From Ovis canadensis (Eukaryota; Chordata; Mammalia; Artiodactyla; Bovidae): a stretch of DNA of 64,000 bases. Below are positions 11,601 through 22,159 of this stretch, in pieces. The notes beneath the pieces were generated by a model that ran no database searches, was not told the origin of the DNA, and was given only the letters and a program-made list of their open reading frames with translations. The stretch's first letter is position 1; every line of letters begins with the position of its first letter. The position numbers and the translations under genes are program-made. The DNA lies in assembly GCF_042477335.2 (NCBI RefSeq), contig NC_091255.1:14672501-14736500 (forward strand). The letters run 5' to 3'.

Positions 11601-14600
11601 GTAATTGTGGGCAGCAGCTCACACTTTCCTGAGAATGTTTCTAGGAAATGTTTTTGTGTCAGAGTTGAGGACCTGAAAAAACTTTTCATAAAGAGTATTC
11701 AATACACTCCCTCAGGCTACAGAGGAGGAAGTGGGGACCCAGAGAGTTAAGGTGACAGAGGCGCACAGACAGGTGGTGAGCCGCTGACTTGGGGCTGCAA
11801 TCAGTTCAGCTCAGTTCGGTCGCTCAGTCATGTCTGACTCTTTGTGACCCCACGGACTGCAGCACCAGGCCTCCCTGTCCATCACCAACTCCCGCAGTCC
11901 AGCCAAACCCATGTCCATCGAGTCGGTGATGCCATCCAACCATCTCATTCTCTGTCGTCCCCTTCTCCTCTTGCCCCCAATCCCTCTCAGCATCAGGGTC
12001 TTTCCAAATGAGTCAGCTCTTCGCATCAGGTGGCCAAAGTACTGGAGTTTCAGCTTCAACATCAGTCCTTCCAATGAACACCCAGGACTGATCTCCTTTA
12101 AGATGGACTGTCTCCTTGCAGTCCAAGGGACTCTCAAGAGGCTTCTCCAACACCACAGTTCAAAAGCATCAGTTCTTCGGCACTCAGCTTTCATTATACT
12201 CCAACTCTCACATCCATACATGACCACTGGAAAAACCATTGCCTTGAATAGATGAACGTTTGTTGGCAATGTAATGTCTCTGCTTTTTAATACACTGTCT
12301 AGGTTGGCCATAACTTTCCTTCCAAGGAGTAAGCATCTTTTGATTTCATGGCTGCCATCACCATCTGCAGTGATTTTAGAGCCCCCCAAAATAAAGTCAG
12401 CCACTGTTTCCACTGTTTCCCCATCTGTTTACCATGAAGTGATGGGATCAGATGCCATGATCTTCTTTTTCTGAATGTTGAGCTTTAAATCAACTTTTCC
12501 ACTCTCTTCTTTCACTTTCATCAAGAGGCTGTTTAGTTCCTCTTCACTTTCTGCCATAAGGGTGGTGTCATCTGCATATCTGAGGTTATTGATATTTCTC
12601 TTGACAATCTTGATTCCAGCTTGTGCTTCTTCCAGCCCAGCATTTCTCATGATGTACTCTGAAGTGAAGTGAAGTTGCTCAGTCGTGTCCAACTCTTTGT
12701 GACCCTGTGGACTGTAGCCCGCCAGGCTCCTCTGTCATGGGATTCTCCAGGCAAGAATACTGGAGTGGGTTGCCATTTCCTTCTCCAGGGGATTTTCCCA
12801 ACCCAGGGATCGAACCCAGGTCTCCTGCATTGCAGGCAGACACTTTATCCTCTGAGCCACCAGGGAAGTTAAATAAGCAGGGTGATAATATACAGCCTTG
12901 ACGTACTCCTTTTCCTATTTGGAACCAGTCTGTTGTTCCATGTACAGTTCTAACTGTTGCTTCCTGACCTGCATACAGGTTTCTCAAGAGGTAGGTCAGA
13001 TGGTCTGGTATTCCCACCTCTTTCAGAATTTTCCACAGTTTATTGTGATCCACACAGTCAAAGGCTTTGGCATAGTCAATAAAGCAGAAATAGATGTTTT
13101 TCTGGAACTCTCTTGCTTTTTCCATGATCCAGTGGATGTTGGCAATTTGATCTCTGGTTCCTCTGCCTTTGCTAAAACCAGCTTGAATATCTGGAAGTTC
13201 ACTATTCACGTACTGCTGATGCCTGGCTTGGAGAATTTTAAGCCTTACTTTATTAGCATGTGAGATGAGTGCAACTGTGTGGTAGTTTGAGCATTCTTTG
13301 GCATTGCCTTTCTTTGGGATTGGAATAAAAACTGACCTTTTCCAGTCCTGTGGCCACTGCTGTGTTTTCCAAATTTGCTGGCATATTGAGTACAGCACAT
13401 TCACAGCATCATCTTTCAGGATTTGAAATAGCTCAACTGGAATTCCATCACCTCCGTTAGCTTTGTTTGTAGTGATGCTTCCCTCAATGCATGCTCTCAA
13501 ATGGGAACACCAGGTAGGAGGAGCCATGGTTTTGCAGTGTAGGTAGGACAGGAAGTGAAGTAACAGTATAAGGGAGCAAACACCAAGTGGAGGAACAGAA
13601 TCATGTCCCTTTGCTTCTGACTCGTATGAGATGCTGGACTTGATGTTGTGCCTTGACTGGTGGTGTAGTGTGTCTATGTGCGGCAGCGGCGAGACCTGAA
13701 CTTTGAAGGGCGGAAGGTCCACGTGATCCTGGCCCAGAGCATCTCTGTGCCATGGTTTTCAGAGAAGTCGGGCATGATCCGGGTGAAGCAGTACAAGCAG
13801 AGCCTGGCAATCCAGAGCTATGACTCTTGGAGGAGTGAAGGTAAATACTGGCCATAAGTTGGTGCACCTGCCTGGGCCACCCATGTGAAGGCCACACTGA
13901 TTGCAGGCCTATCAAATGCAGGATGCTTTTTTGGTGAGGTCAGCGACTGAGAATGGGTGCAAAAGAATCAAATGAGACTCAGTTCACCCCAGAAGTGTAG
14001 CTACAATGCAAGGTGGATGTTTAAATCTGATTAGTCCATTCTTTACTGACTCCATTGTCCAGATGAAATCAAAACATCCAAGTGAACCAGAAGGTTTAGA
14101 AACTCACTTCAGGAAGGTCCTGTGTATGCACAGCCTGGACAGGGGTGGGCAGGAGAGCTGGTAAGACCACCTCTGGGGAAGCAGCTCCTCCTCAGCAAAA
14201 ACCCAGGGACTCAGAACCTGTCTGCCTTGAGTTCCAGCCTCAGGAAAGAGGCTGTGAGGGGTCAATGCAGCCATCTAATGGACTGGAATGGATGTGACCT
14301 TGAGGCAGCAGTAAATTCTGAACTTAGTTCTGACATGTGTTAAATCTGCCACCTTTACATGTCACTTTACACATTTTATCATTTATAAACTGGTGTACAA
14401 TTTTATCAACTTTTTATAATTGAGATAGTTAATGAGAGAAATAATTAAATGGGAGATATATCCCATTTAGATATAGATAATAAGCATCAGTTAATAGCAC
14501 TAGTCATGCCTTTAATAAAAAGCAGCAGAATGTGCCTGGGCTGTTTTCCTAAATGTATATATGTAAGTCTCCCATAAGAGAAAGCAGAGGCAAGAGTTTA

Positions 14601-15973
14601 CTTGAATTCAGTGCTACTTCCCTCCTTAATTTCTGGACTGAATATAAGCCTGGATATTTCCAGGGGTTTGGCTCTATTTTTCCTTCTTGTAAATTGTGCT
14701 TTCTTTCCCTCTCTAGTTTTCATGTATTACTTCAATAACCCAGGTGGCCAAATTCCGTTCTGGATCCTTAACAATTTCACCAAGGTAAGATCCCAGGAGG
14801 CAGCAGGGGAGGTGTGTTTGGCAGATGTTAACTTGGCCTGTGGTGCCGTCGGTCTGGAGAGATGCGCTATCTCGGGCCTCAGGAAGCTTGTTTGACTGAC
14901 TCCGGTTAGGACTGGAGTTGCAACCCCCAGGACAGCAGCCGGGACAAAAGGCATAGAGTCTTTACCTGGAATGGCAGCCCTCCCTGCTTGCCCACCAAGA
15001 GCTCATCAGGATCACTCTCTGGAACCTCCAGACAATAGCCTGCTCCTTGTAGGAACAATGGTGCCTGCGGGCCCTGTATTTGCTTATGGAGGCGTTAGGC
15101 CAAGCTGACTTGGGAGGCAGTGAGGCATGTCCAAGCCTGGGAAAACTTCCAGCTTTGTTCTTGTTTTCTTTTTCTGTTGAGGAGCGGGTGCCTCAGTTGA
15201 CCCGGATCACTAGAGACTGCCTAGGACCTGGAATTATGCCTGCCATTCATTCTGCTTTGTAAGGTCCTACTTACTGACTGGAGGGATCACCAGTTCCCTG
15301 GGGGAATGAAAAAGCACATAGGCTTTGAATCAAGCACAAGATATTTTGAATCCTGACCTTGTTTCTGACTCTGCAATCTAGGCAAGCCATCAGTTTCTCC
15401 CCTCCAAAAAATAGAAATCCCCACTCTATAGAGAAGGATGAAATAAAACAACATTTGGGAAGATTGAAATGATCAATGCTAACTGAAGGATCACATATCC
15501 TGCTTCATCCCCCTGCCCACCCCCATCCTTACCATTTTCTAATTCTGTAAAGCAAGTCCTTTCTCTCACTTTTTTGGGAGAGTCCCCCAACCCAAGCAAA
15601 TCCCACCTCCTATCTTCCTTTTTCTTTCAAAATATGATATCTCAGAAATATCTGAGCTTTTTATTAGCAAAAGTAAAATACACGGGGTCTTACAACAGTG
15701 GCCACCTTGCCTTACCAGTGCCTTGTGTCTTAACTTGTGTCATCATCTGTGGCCACATTCTGTGGAAATCTACTTGGGGGCCCTATTGTCACATTTATTA
15801 TTCCAAAAGCCATCTTTGTTATCTTTGCCATTTCCTGAAGAATCGAGAGTGAGCACTGTGAGGACATAGAAGTGACAGTTTTCTTTCCTTTGCAGAGTGA
15901 AATTCCTGGCTTCCTCAGAGACTTGGAGAATGCCTGTCTGAAGTACCACAGAGCCGAAGAGAGAGATTTGTGA
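8532..15973 (+). CDS. PCTP-like: PCTP-like START-domain gene, copy A (exons 2-6)
   Basis: Five exons (8532-8646, 11112-11191, 13669-13840, 14717-14784, 15896-15973) join in frame into 170 codons of a phosphatidylcholine transfer protein-like START domain. They start at the position equivalent to human residue 48. Exon phases match a single PCTP gene (0, then split codons at the 2/3 and 4/5 joins). Human PCTP (214 residues) is a cytosolic carrier that binds one phosphatidylcholine in a hydrophobic pocket. Retained residues, by human numbering, include Arg78, Asp82, Trp101, Tyr155 and Gln157. Tyr114 is replaced by Cys, one residue is missing in exon 2, and the C terminus is 4 residues longer. 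Exon 1 is not in the window upstream. No internal stop or frameshift is seen, so it may be functional, but several substitutions suggest a diverged paralogue and not the canonical gene. Confidence 0.85.
8871..8916. repeat. Perfect 16-bp inverted repeat with 14-nt loop
   Basis: The arm tgaatatccaggtata (8871-8886) is followed after 14 nt by its exact reverse complement (8901-8916). It lies in intron 2 of PCTP-like copy A, 225 bp after exon 2. It is AT-rich and not obviously part of a repeat family. Confidence 0.85.
8920..9120 (-). repeat. Probable ancient L2 fragment (antisense)
   Basis: The sequence resembles the antisense of L2 ORF sequence ('gaagaggtcatgtttgaac' and following). Highly diverged; assignment is from memory of the consensus. 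Confidence 0.4.
9121..11100. other. Intron 2 of PCTP-like copy A, nothing recognised
   Basis: About 2 kb without a supported gene or clearly recognised repeat. An open frame at 9548-9811 shows no family resemblance and is treated as chance. Confidence 0.4.
11112..11191 (+). CDS. PCTP-like: PCTP-like copy A, exon 3
   Basis: Two bases complete the split Glu codon, followed by 26 codons ending [14 protein letters not shown]. The acceptor is gttgttgttag at 11101-11111. The donor begins gtatcc at 11192, which has the obligatory GT but lacks the usual G at +5. Trp101 of the choline-binding aromatic cage is retained (VYW). A Bov-tA SINE begins only about 14 bp after the exon end. Confidence 0.88.
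11205..11408 (-). mobile_element. Bov-tA SINE next to exon 3
   Basis: An antisense tRNA-derived Bov-tA SINE, running from a 'ctcagtcacgtccaactctt' stretch to the antisense tRNA-like start (ctagggaagccc). It is diverged. It sits in intron 3, about 14 nt from the exon 3 donor. Confidence 0.8.
11803..13483 (-). mobile_element. BovB LINE, 5'-truncated, in intron 3
   Basis: Antisense to the PCTP-like gene. Reading the minus strand gives the reverse-transcriptase region: [20 protein letters not shown] near 13400-13460, [17 protein letters not shown] near 13040-13090, [11 protein letters not shown] near 12550-12590 with the catalytic YADD intact, and the C-terminal region ([20 protein letters not shown]). 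It ends in TTCAG-type tail repeats at about 11803. A Bov-tA is inserted at 12666-12864, and frames are broken elsewhere. Compared with the second BovB (20493-22157) it is truncated about 180 bp earlier, near 13483. That places its 5' end about 185 bp from exon 4. Confidence 0.9.
12666..12864 (-). mobile_element. Bov-tA SINE nested in BovB
   Basis: A complete-looking Bov-tA in antisense, with the tRNA-derived part at its right end (gagccaccagg). The uninterrupted BovB at 21350-21380 shows the empty site. A short gaagt repeat at 12661-12665 and 12865-12869 is the apparent target-site duplication. Confidence 0.88.
13669..13840 (+). CDS. PCTP-like: PCTP-like copy A, exon 4
   Basis: The exon encodes 57 residues plus one base: start [14 protein letters not shown], then [11 protein letters not shown], then [17 protein letters not shown]. 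The acceptor is tggtgtag at 13661-13668 and the donor gtaaat at 13841. The first codon, TGT (13669-13671), gives Cys where human PCTP has Tyr114. Tyr155 and Gln157 (QYKQ) are retained. The loop that is glycine/lysine-rich in human PCTP before exon 5 is replaced by SYDSWRSE, with length unchanged. Confidence 0.9.
14717..14784 (+). CDS. PCTP-like: PCTP-like copy A, exon 5
   Basis: Two bases complete a Val codon, then 22 codons encode [19 protein letters not shown] and FTK. The acceptor is ccctctctag (to 14716) and the donor gtaaga at 14785, both good. The YYF.NPGGQIP motif is the START-domain signature of the PCTP group. The WAAK segment of the human protein is replaced by NFTK. Confidence 0.9.
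15310..15475 (+). repeat. MIR SINE
   Basis: The sequence follows the MIR consensus order: a gctttgaatcaagcac box, gaatcctgacc, the 'ctaggcaagccatcagtttc' stretch, and a degenerate ccaaaaaatag equivalent of the 'gtaaaatggg' box. It lies in intron 5 of PCTP-like copy A. Confidence 0.65.
15896..15973 (+). CDS. PCTP-like: PCTP-like copy A, exon 6 (C terminus and stop)
   Basis: Encodes 25 residues, [20 protein letters not shown] then EERDL, and a TGA stop at 15971-15973. The acceptor is tttcctttgcag (to 15895), with a strong pyrimidine tract. This is the amphipathic C-terminal helix of PCTP, which in the human enzyme contributes to membrane interaction. The helix keeps the PxFLxDxxxAC pattern. 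The basic LKKT-type end of human PCTP is replaced by an acidic, 4-residue longer end. Confidence 0.88.
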   Translation, partial: SEIPGFLRDLENACLKYHRAEERDL

Positions 15974-17130
15974 GCCTTGTGTCCTTGGAGTGATGTCCAT
16001 AGAATGATGTCTGCAGGTGCCGCAAGCGCTGACACTCAGCCTCCCTCTCTCTTTTCCATCCTCAGAGGCCCACACACTCTCCATCACCTTGTCCTCAAGT
16101 GTGTTTGCCTGAGACCCACTTCCTTTCCCGCTATCCCCACCTGGGACCCACTGCCTTCTTTCACTGTTGAATGTGGGTGATGTTAGGGAAACCTTTGATT
16201 GTTTATTTTTAAAAAAGGGGAGTCCTCTAGGGAGCACAGTCATTTCATTATGCCATTCTAGGGTGTTGTGTGTGGAGGATTGATACCACCACCTCGTGGT
16301 GACTGATTCCAGTGAGCCAGCTCCTTCCCACACCTGAGTCATTGCAACTCAAGAGGATGATCTCCTGTTGCAGTTGCTTTGCCTTCAGAACTGACTCTCA
16401 GTGTGCCAAGACCAGAAGACGTATGTCCGTTGGCCTTATGCTTTGCTGATTTGAGATAATAATCCACTAAACCTCTCCCCATTCCTACTTGGGGAAAATC
16501 ATGAGCTGTATTGATTTCAAAGCATTTTGAAACAGCCCTGACTATGCCTATAGTGTGAGACAGTTTTTGTCTCATCATCCATGCCTAGATTTTTCTCTTT
16601 CCCACATGCCACTGGGGAAGGCTGCCTGTACCTCTCTAGTTCCATGTTTTACTGGACAATGAGGCATTAAGATAACTCTGGTGGTTAGCATTAGCCAACT
16701 TGCTCTGCACACAGCATTGAGATTAATTTTTTTATGTGTAATTTCCTTCTATAACATTTGGACATGTTGAAAGTGTTCACAGCCAGGGAAATATGACTTA
16801 GTGGTGTGGTTGACTCTACACCTTTTTTCTTCAGGAATTCTAAATTATCTGCCTCTCCCACCAACAGAAGACTTCCCTTTTCCTACTTTTCTTTTGAATT
16901 TCGGAAGGAAAGCTATTCTGTGGACAAAGGCACAGCCTTATAATCTCAGGGAAAAATTTTAATCACTTTGTGTGATGATACCAAATCTTGATTACTGGAC
17001 ATACAAATTCAGGATGTAATTCCAGAAGCATGGGATTTATTAAAATGGGATAACTCAGACTGTGTCTTTTCTCTCTGGAAAAGGAGGTGTGTTGACTATC
17101 AAATAAATACACAGGGACTTATACTTGTCT
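15974..17130 (+). other. Putative 3' UTR of PCTP-like copy A
   Basis: The sequence after the stop contains no recognisable transposon up to an AATAAA at 17102-17107, followed by a TG/TCT-rich stretch. That fits a single terminal exon with a UTR of about 1.1 kb. The assignment is inference without transcript data. Confidence 0.45.
17102..17107 (+). terminator. Candidate poly(A) signal AATAAA
   Basis: A canonical hexamer about 1.13 kb after the PCTP-like stop, followed within 30-50 nt by the T-rich stretch cttgtcttgtctac. It is the best candidate polyadenylation signal for copy A. Confidence 0.45.
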
Positions 17131-17583
17131 TGTCTACAGTCTCTTTTCTGCCTTATTCCCTATGAATGAGACTGTTAGGTCTCTTTGGTTTGCAAGTGAA
17201 ATCCAACCTAACTCATGGACTTGAACATAAAAAAGAATTTTAGGCTCACTTACATGCAAAGTCAGGTGTAGAGTGGCTTCAGGTAGTGGTTGATACAGGT
17301 ACTTGACAGAAATCTGCTCTGTTCTTTGAGGTTTCTTTGATTTGGGGCCAGGTTTGGTGGCAGGATCACTGCTAATAGAAAATGAAAGACCTGCATCTTC
17401 CCGGGTTCACAACGAGTCAAAAAAAAAAAAATTTTCTTTCAGTAGATCCTGAACCATTCCATGATTCCCTTTAAACCATGCACCAATCCCTGTCCTGGTG
17501 ATTAGTCATGTGAATAGAATTCTGCAAATAAGTGAATACTTCAGAAACGTATCATTAAAATAGCACTATCAGTAATGTAGGAT

Positions 17584-17733
17584 GTAGGGCTTATCTTGTG
17601 GCTCAGATGGTAAATAATTTGCCTACAATGCAGGAGACGCGAGTTCAATCCCTGGGTTGGGTAGATCTCCTGGAGAAGGGAATGGCTCAGTATTCTTCCC
17701 AGGAGAATTCCACGGACAGAGGAGCTGCAATTT
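17584..17733 (+). mobile_element. Bov-tA SINE
   Basis: A sense-strand tRNA-derived SINE. It starts at gggcttatcttgtggctcag (tRNA-like region with A-box remnant), then gagttcaatccctgg (B-box), then the Bov-A part, truncated after acggacagaggagctg. Confidence 0.8.
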
Positions 17734-17929
17734 AATTTTAGGTAAAGCAAATCTGAATGTCTCATGTAATAGAGGTCAAGTTGACTGTTTATATATAAAG
17801 TCATTGAAATACAAGCACTAGGATTATAGTCTTTCAGCAGAGAATCTATGTGAAATGGTATCATGCAAACTAACCGTGTTTGATAATCTGCTAAGAACAC
17901 AGAATACTAAGAATGCTGAGTTTCTACAT

Positions 17930-18127
17930 GTGAAAGTGAAAGTGTATGTGAAAGCATTAGTCGACAACTCTTTGTGACCCCATGGACTGTAGCCTGCCAG
18001 TCTCCTCTGTTCATGGAATTCTCAAGGCAAAAATACTAGAGTGGGTAGCCATTCCCTACTCCAGGGGATCTTCCCAATGCGGGAAGATTTCATGCACTGC
18101 AGGCAGATTCTCCACCAAGTTTCTAGG
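17930..18127 (-). mobile_element. Bov-tA SINE (diverged)
   Basis: An antisense Bov-tA with recognisable gtagcctgccag, gagtgggtagccattcc and gcaggcagattctccacc segments. It is preceded by a gtgaaagtgaaagtg simple repeat. Confidence 0.75.
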
Positions 18128-18395
18128 TAAGGCAGCTTTAAAAATCACTGTTTGCTATAATTAGCAGAGTTAAAAACCCTTTGGCATTCAAGTTTACTAA
18201 ATTGGAGAAGATAGTACCAAATAGTGGGAAGCATAGAACCCCTGACCAAACAGTAAATGCCAGAGGACCAAAAAACTTGGAACTGGCACTTTGGAGTTTG
18301 AGCTAGATTTTTACAATGTGACTCGCTGCAGGGGCTGAATGTATCATTTGGAATTTAATGTTATAATTATGTTCTCATTCTTCTAACTCTTTGTT
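18128..18395. other. Intergenic, nothing recognised
   Basis: No gene or repeat identified. Confidence 0.3.
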
Positions 18396-18399
18396 TCAC

Positions 18400-18530
18400 C
18401 TATTTCATCTGTCCCTCTGAGTAGATAATAAGATCTTTGTGGGTACAAACTCTTCTTTCTCTTAGATTACTGACCCCTAAGTGAGTATATCCTAGGCACA
18501 CAAATGGTATCTAATGAGGGACTTTAATGA
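18400..18530 (+). repeat. Probable L2 3'-end fragment
   Basis: Resembles the L2 3' region ('tagataataagatctttgtgggtac' in part, then 'cctaggcacacaaatgg'). Weak and old. Confidence 0.4.
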
Positions 18531-19180
18531 TCTGAAGGAGACTGACCACACACACCCAGAAGGCAAAACATATCTAGATACAGAGGTTAGATTTGATTAC
18601 ATGAAATGCCATTTTAATATCTAATAATCTAATTCAAGGCAATTTTTCCCACATCATCATTTTAGGGGTTCTTGATTCCTCAGGATCTCTAGGGTCTTTC
18701 TTTGAAAGTGCTCCAGTCCTTTGCTTATAATGGGGTGACTTTTCTGACGTGGCTATAGGTTATACTTCAATGTTACAAAATTCTTACTGTCTAGACAGTC
18801 CAGCTGAGATTAGTCAGGATTTCAGGATTTTGATGACTAAAGTAGCAACTACTCTCAGTGCTAATTTTTTCCCACAGTCTAATTATTCATACTGCATAAC
18901 AGTTTAAAGTTAATGACGACCTTGGAACTGAGGAATTCCAGTTGACTATCACTTCATGAAAATGTTGCTATGTTACATTGAGCATGCTGGCCTGGCTCCT
19001 GGCTGAGATTCCTCACCAAGGATCCCTACCTCGAGGGCCTGCTCTTCAAAACTCCTTCTTATCAGCTGGGTTTGAAAGAGAGAAAGCAGGAAGAGCCCAT
19101 TCAATCCTCACGTTTCTGGTGGTACCACCCAGTTGGCTCAGAGAATTATCTTGAAATGCTTTGAGATCTGTATTCACTTC
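18531..19180. other. Intergenic, nothing recognised
   Basis: No supported gene, RNA gene or repeat. Confidence 0.3.
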
Positions 19181-19184
19181 ACAG

Positions 19185-19690
19185 GTATTTCTCAATGGTC
19201 TGGCATCCATCTGTCCAGGGGACAGCATGGTAGCTCCTTGGATAAAAAGGGGCTTGGGGTCCATTCTCAAGGAGCTTATGATCTAGTGAGGAAGACACAG
19301 TGGAGAAGCTGTTGAAAGATGACAAATTGTGAGAAAGGGCAAATAAAGTGGGTTAGAGTCTAAACCTGGGACCTGGGGCACTAACCAAATCTGAGGGGTT
19401 GCAGAGAACATGTTGGAGTTGCCTGGATAAAGTTTGGAAAAGAAGACTCTTCCACATGGAAGGAACCATTTCCATAAAATTCCTTAAGCAGAAGAGCCAG
19501 TCATGTTGCAGGAACTTCCAAAGGATCTGAACAATGAGAGTGGAGGAAGACATCGCTCACATGTGGCTGAAGAAGGAGGCAGTGAAGCTATAGATCATGA
19601 GAGCTACGGCAAGGATTTTGGACTTTCTAGCCAGAATGTGAGTGAAGTTTGAAGAATTTAAGGCTGAGCAGTGACCCAATAAAGCATAGT
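19185..19690 (-). repeat. Ancient L2 LINE (antisense)
   Basis: Ordered antisense L2 words are visible: 'caaggagcttatgatctag' near 19270, a 'gaacttccaaaggatctg' region, and 'caaggattttggactttc' near 19610. It is diverged and non-coding, between PCTP-like copies A and B. Confidence 0.5.
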
Positions 19691-20490
19691 CATTCCTAAC
19701 ACCAGCTCACTTCCCCCCATGGTTCTCCACCATCTCCAGCGTCCCTCCAGCACTGTCATGGAGGTGCTCTGCAAGAGGCTGTAAGCCTTGCCACTCTGAA
19801 TCACTCCCACTGTGAGACAGCACTCTCAGTAGTCCACATCCAAACCTAATTTCTAAGGTAGAGCATCAGGCTCTGAAACTTAATTGGAGAAAAAGGGAAC
19901 ATCCATGCACATCGCCCTGATGCACCTGGCCCATGCTGCTGTCAACATGCCTTCCAATATGAGTGCACCATGCACCCCGTGAGAGCAGAGTCAGTGCAGG
20001 AGCCAGAAGTGGTGGTGAAAAAAGGAAGTCAGGCAACATGTAAGCAGGGCTACCTTCACCAAAGTTCAATTTTGTACACAACTCTCCAACTACAAGGAAG
20101 AATAATTTTCTTTTTTTTGAGAATATGAACACACTTTGTCTGATTAGGTTCTAAGAGTTTAGAACCACAAAAATGGGAGGATTTCAGAAAAGCTGTTTGT
20201 ACTGCTAATCTAGGTCTATGGGGTTTTGTGTGTCTGCTTGGATACATATAATGTATGTTCCATTTCCTCAGATAAAATAATGGAGCAACAACTAGGCAGC
20301 ATGTTATGAGTGAGTTTGCAAGTTCTCTACCTGATGTGCCAGGTTAAGTGCTAGGCAGTGGAGTTCACAAAGTTTGATTAATTCTTCTGGTAGAGAATGA
20401 GCAGGCTACAGAGAACATGCACACAGTTTACAGTAATGAGAAACTGTGATCACCACCATACAGAAGGAAAGCATGATATTTTGGGATTAT
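19691..20490. other. Intergenic, nothing recognised
   Basis: No supported gene or repeat in about 800 bp. Confidence 0.3.
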
Positions 20491-20492
20491 GT

Positions 20493-22157
20493 GGTTCAGT
20501 TCAGTTCAGTTCAGTCGCTCAGTCGTGTCTGACTCTTTGCGACCCCATGAATTGCAGCACACCAGGCCTCCCTGTCCATCACCATCTCCCGGAGTTCACT
20601 CAGACTCACGTCCATCGAGTCAGTGATACCATCCAGCCATCTCATCCTCTGTCATCCCCTTCTCCTCCTGCCCCCAATCCCTCCCAGCATCAGAGTCTTT
20701 CCCAATGAGTCAACTCTTCGCATGAGGTGTCCAAATTACTGGAGTTTCACCTTGAGCATCATTCCTTCCAAAGAAATCCCAGGGCTGATCTCCTTCAGAA
20801 TGGACTGGTTGGATCTCCTTGCAGTCCAAGGGACCCTCAAGAGTCTTCTCCAACACCACAGTTTCAAAAGCATCAATTCTTCGGTGCTCAGCCTTCTTCA
20901 GTCTCACATCCATACATGACCACAGGGAAAACCATAGCCTTGACTAGATGGACCTTAGTCGGCAAAGTAATGTCTCTGCTTTTCAATATACCATCTAGGT
21001 TGGTCATAACTTTTCTTCCAAGGAGTAAGTGTCTTTTAATTTCATGGCTGCAATCACCATCTGCAGTGATTTTGGAGCCCCCAAAAAATAAAGTCTGACA
21101 CTGTTTCCACAGTTTCCCCATCTATTTCTCATGAAGTGATGGGACCAGATGCCATGATCTTCAGTTCCTGAATGTTGAGCTTTAAGCCAACTTTTTCGCT
21201 CTCCTCTTTCTCTTTCATCAAGAGGCTTTCTAGCTCCTCTTCACTTTCTGCCATTAAGGGTGGTGTCATCTGCCTATCTGAGGTTATTGATATTTCTCCC
21301 GGCAATCTTGATTCCAGCTTGTGTTTCTTCCAGTCCAGTGTTTCTCATGATGTACTCTGCATAGAAGTTAAATAAGCAGGGTGACAATATACAGCCTTGA
21401 CGTACTCCTTTTTCTATTTGGAACCAGTCTGTTGTTTCACGTCCAGTTCGAACTGTTGCTTCCTGACCTGCATACAGATGTCTCAAGAGGCAGGTCAGGT
21501 GTTCTGGTATTCCCATCTGTTTCAGAATTTTCCACAGTTTATTGTGATCCACACAGTCAAAGGCTTTGGCATAGTTAATAAGCAGAAATAGATGTTTTTC
21601 TGGAACTCTCTTGCTTTTTCCATGATCCAGCAGATGTTGGCAATTTGATCTCTGGTTCCTCTGCCTTTTCAAAAACCAGCTTGAACATCAGGGAGTTCAC
21701 GGTTCACGTATTGCTGAAGCCTGGGTTGGAGAATTTTGAGCATTACTTTACTAGCATGTGAGATGAGTGCAATTGTGCTGTAGTTTGAACATTCTTTGGC
21801 ATTGCCTTTCTTTGGGATTTGAATGAAAACTGACCTTTTCCAGTCCTGTGGCCACTGCTGAGCTTTCCAAATTCGCTGGCATATTGAGTGCAGCACTTTC
21901 ACAGCATCGTCTTTCAGGATTTGAAACACCTCAACTGGAATTCCATCACCTCCACTAGCTTTGTTTGTAGTGATGCTTTCTAAGGCCCACTTGACTTCAG
22001 ATTCCAAGACATCTGGCTCTTGATTAGTGATCACATCATCATGATTATCTGGGTCATGAAGATCTTGTTTGTACAGTTCTTCTGTATATTCTTGCCACCT
22101 CTTCTTAATATCTTCTGCTTCTGTTAGGTCCATACCATTTCTGTCCTTTATCAAGCC
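20493..22157 (-). mobile_element. BovB LINE, 5'-truncated
   Basis: Minus-strand BovB covering about 1.66 kb of the ORF2 reverse transcriptase and 3' end. Readable pieces include EVKWALESITTNKASGGDGI, the [13 protein letters not shown] block, and the tail with TTCAG repeats at 20493-20515. The catalytic YADD is broken: the Tyr codon reads TAG (minus strand, 21276-21274). Its 5' end abuts an L1 fragment. Compared with the BovB in intron 3 it lacks the nested Bov-tA. Confidence 0.9.
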
Positions 22158-22159
22158 CA

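Noticed and set aside
12679-13722. A 347-codon minus-strand frame that looks like a single gene
   Set aside because: It is a composite of BovB reverse transcriptase, a nested antisense SINE and the reverse strand of PCTP-like exon 4.
15770-16342. 190-codon minus-strand frame
   Set aside because: It overlaps exon 6 and the putative 3' UTR of the PCTP-like gene on the other strand and has no family resemblance.
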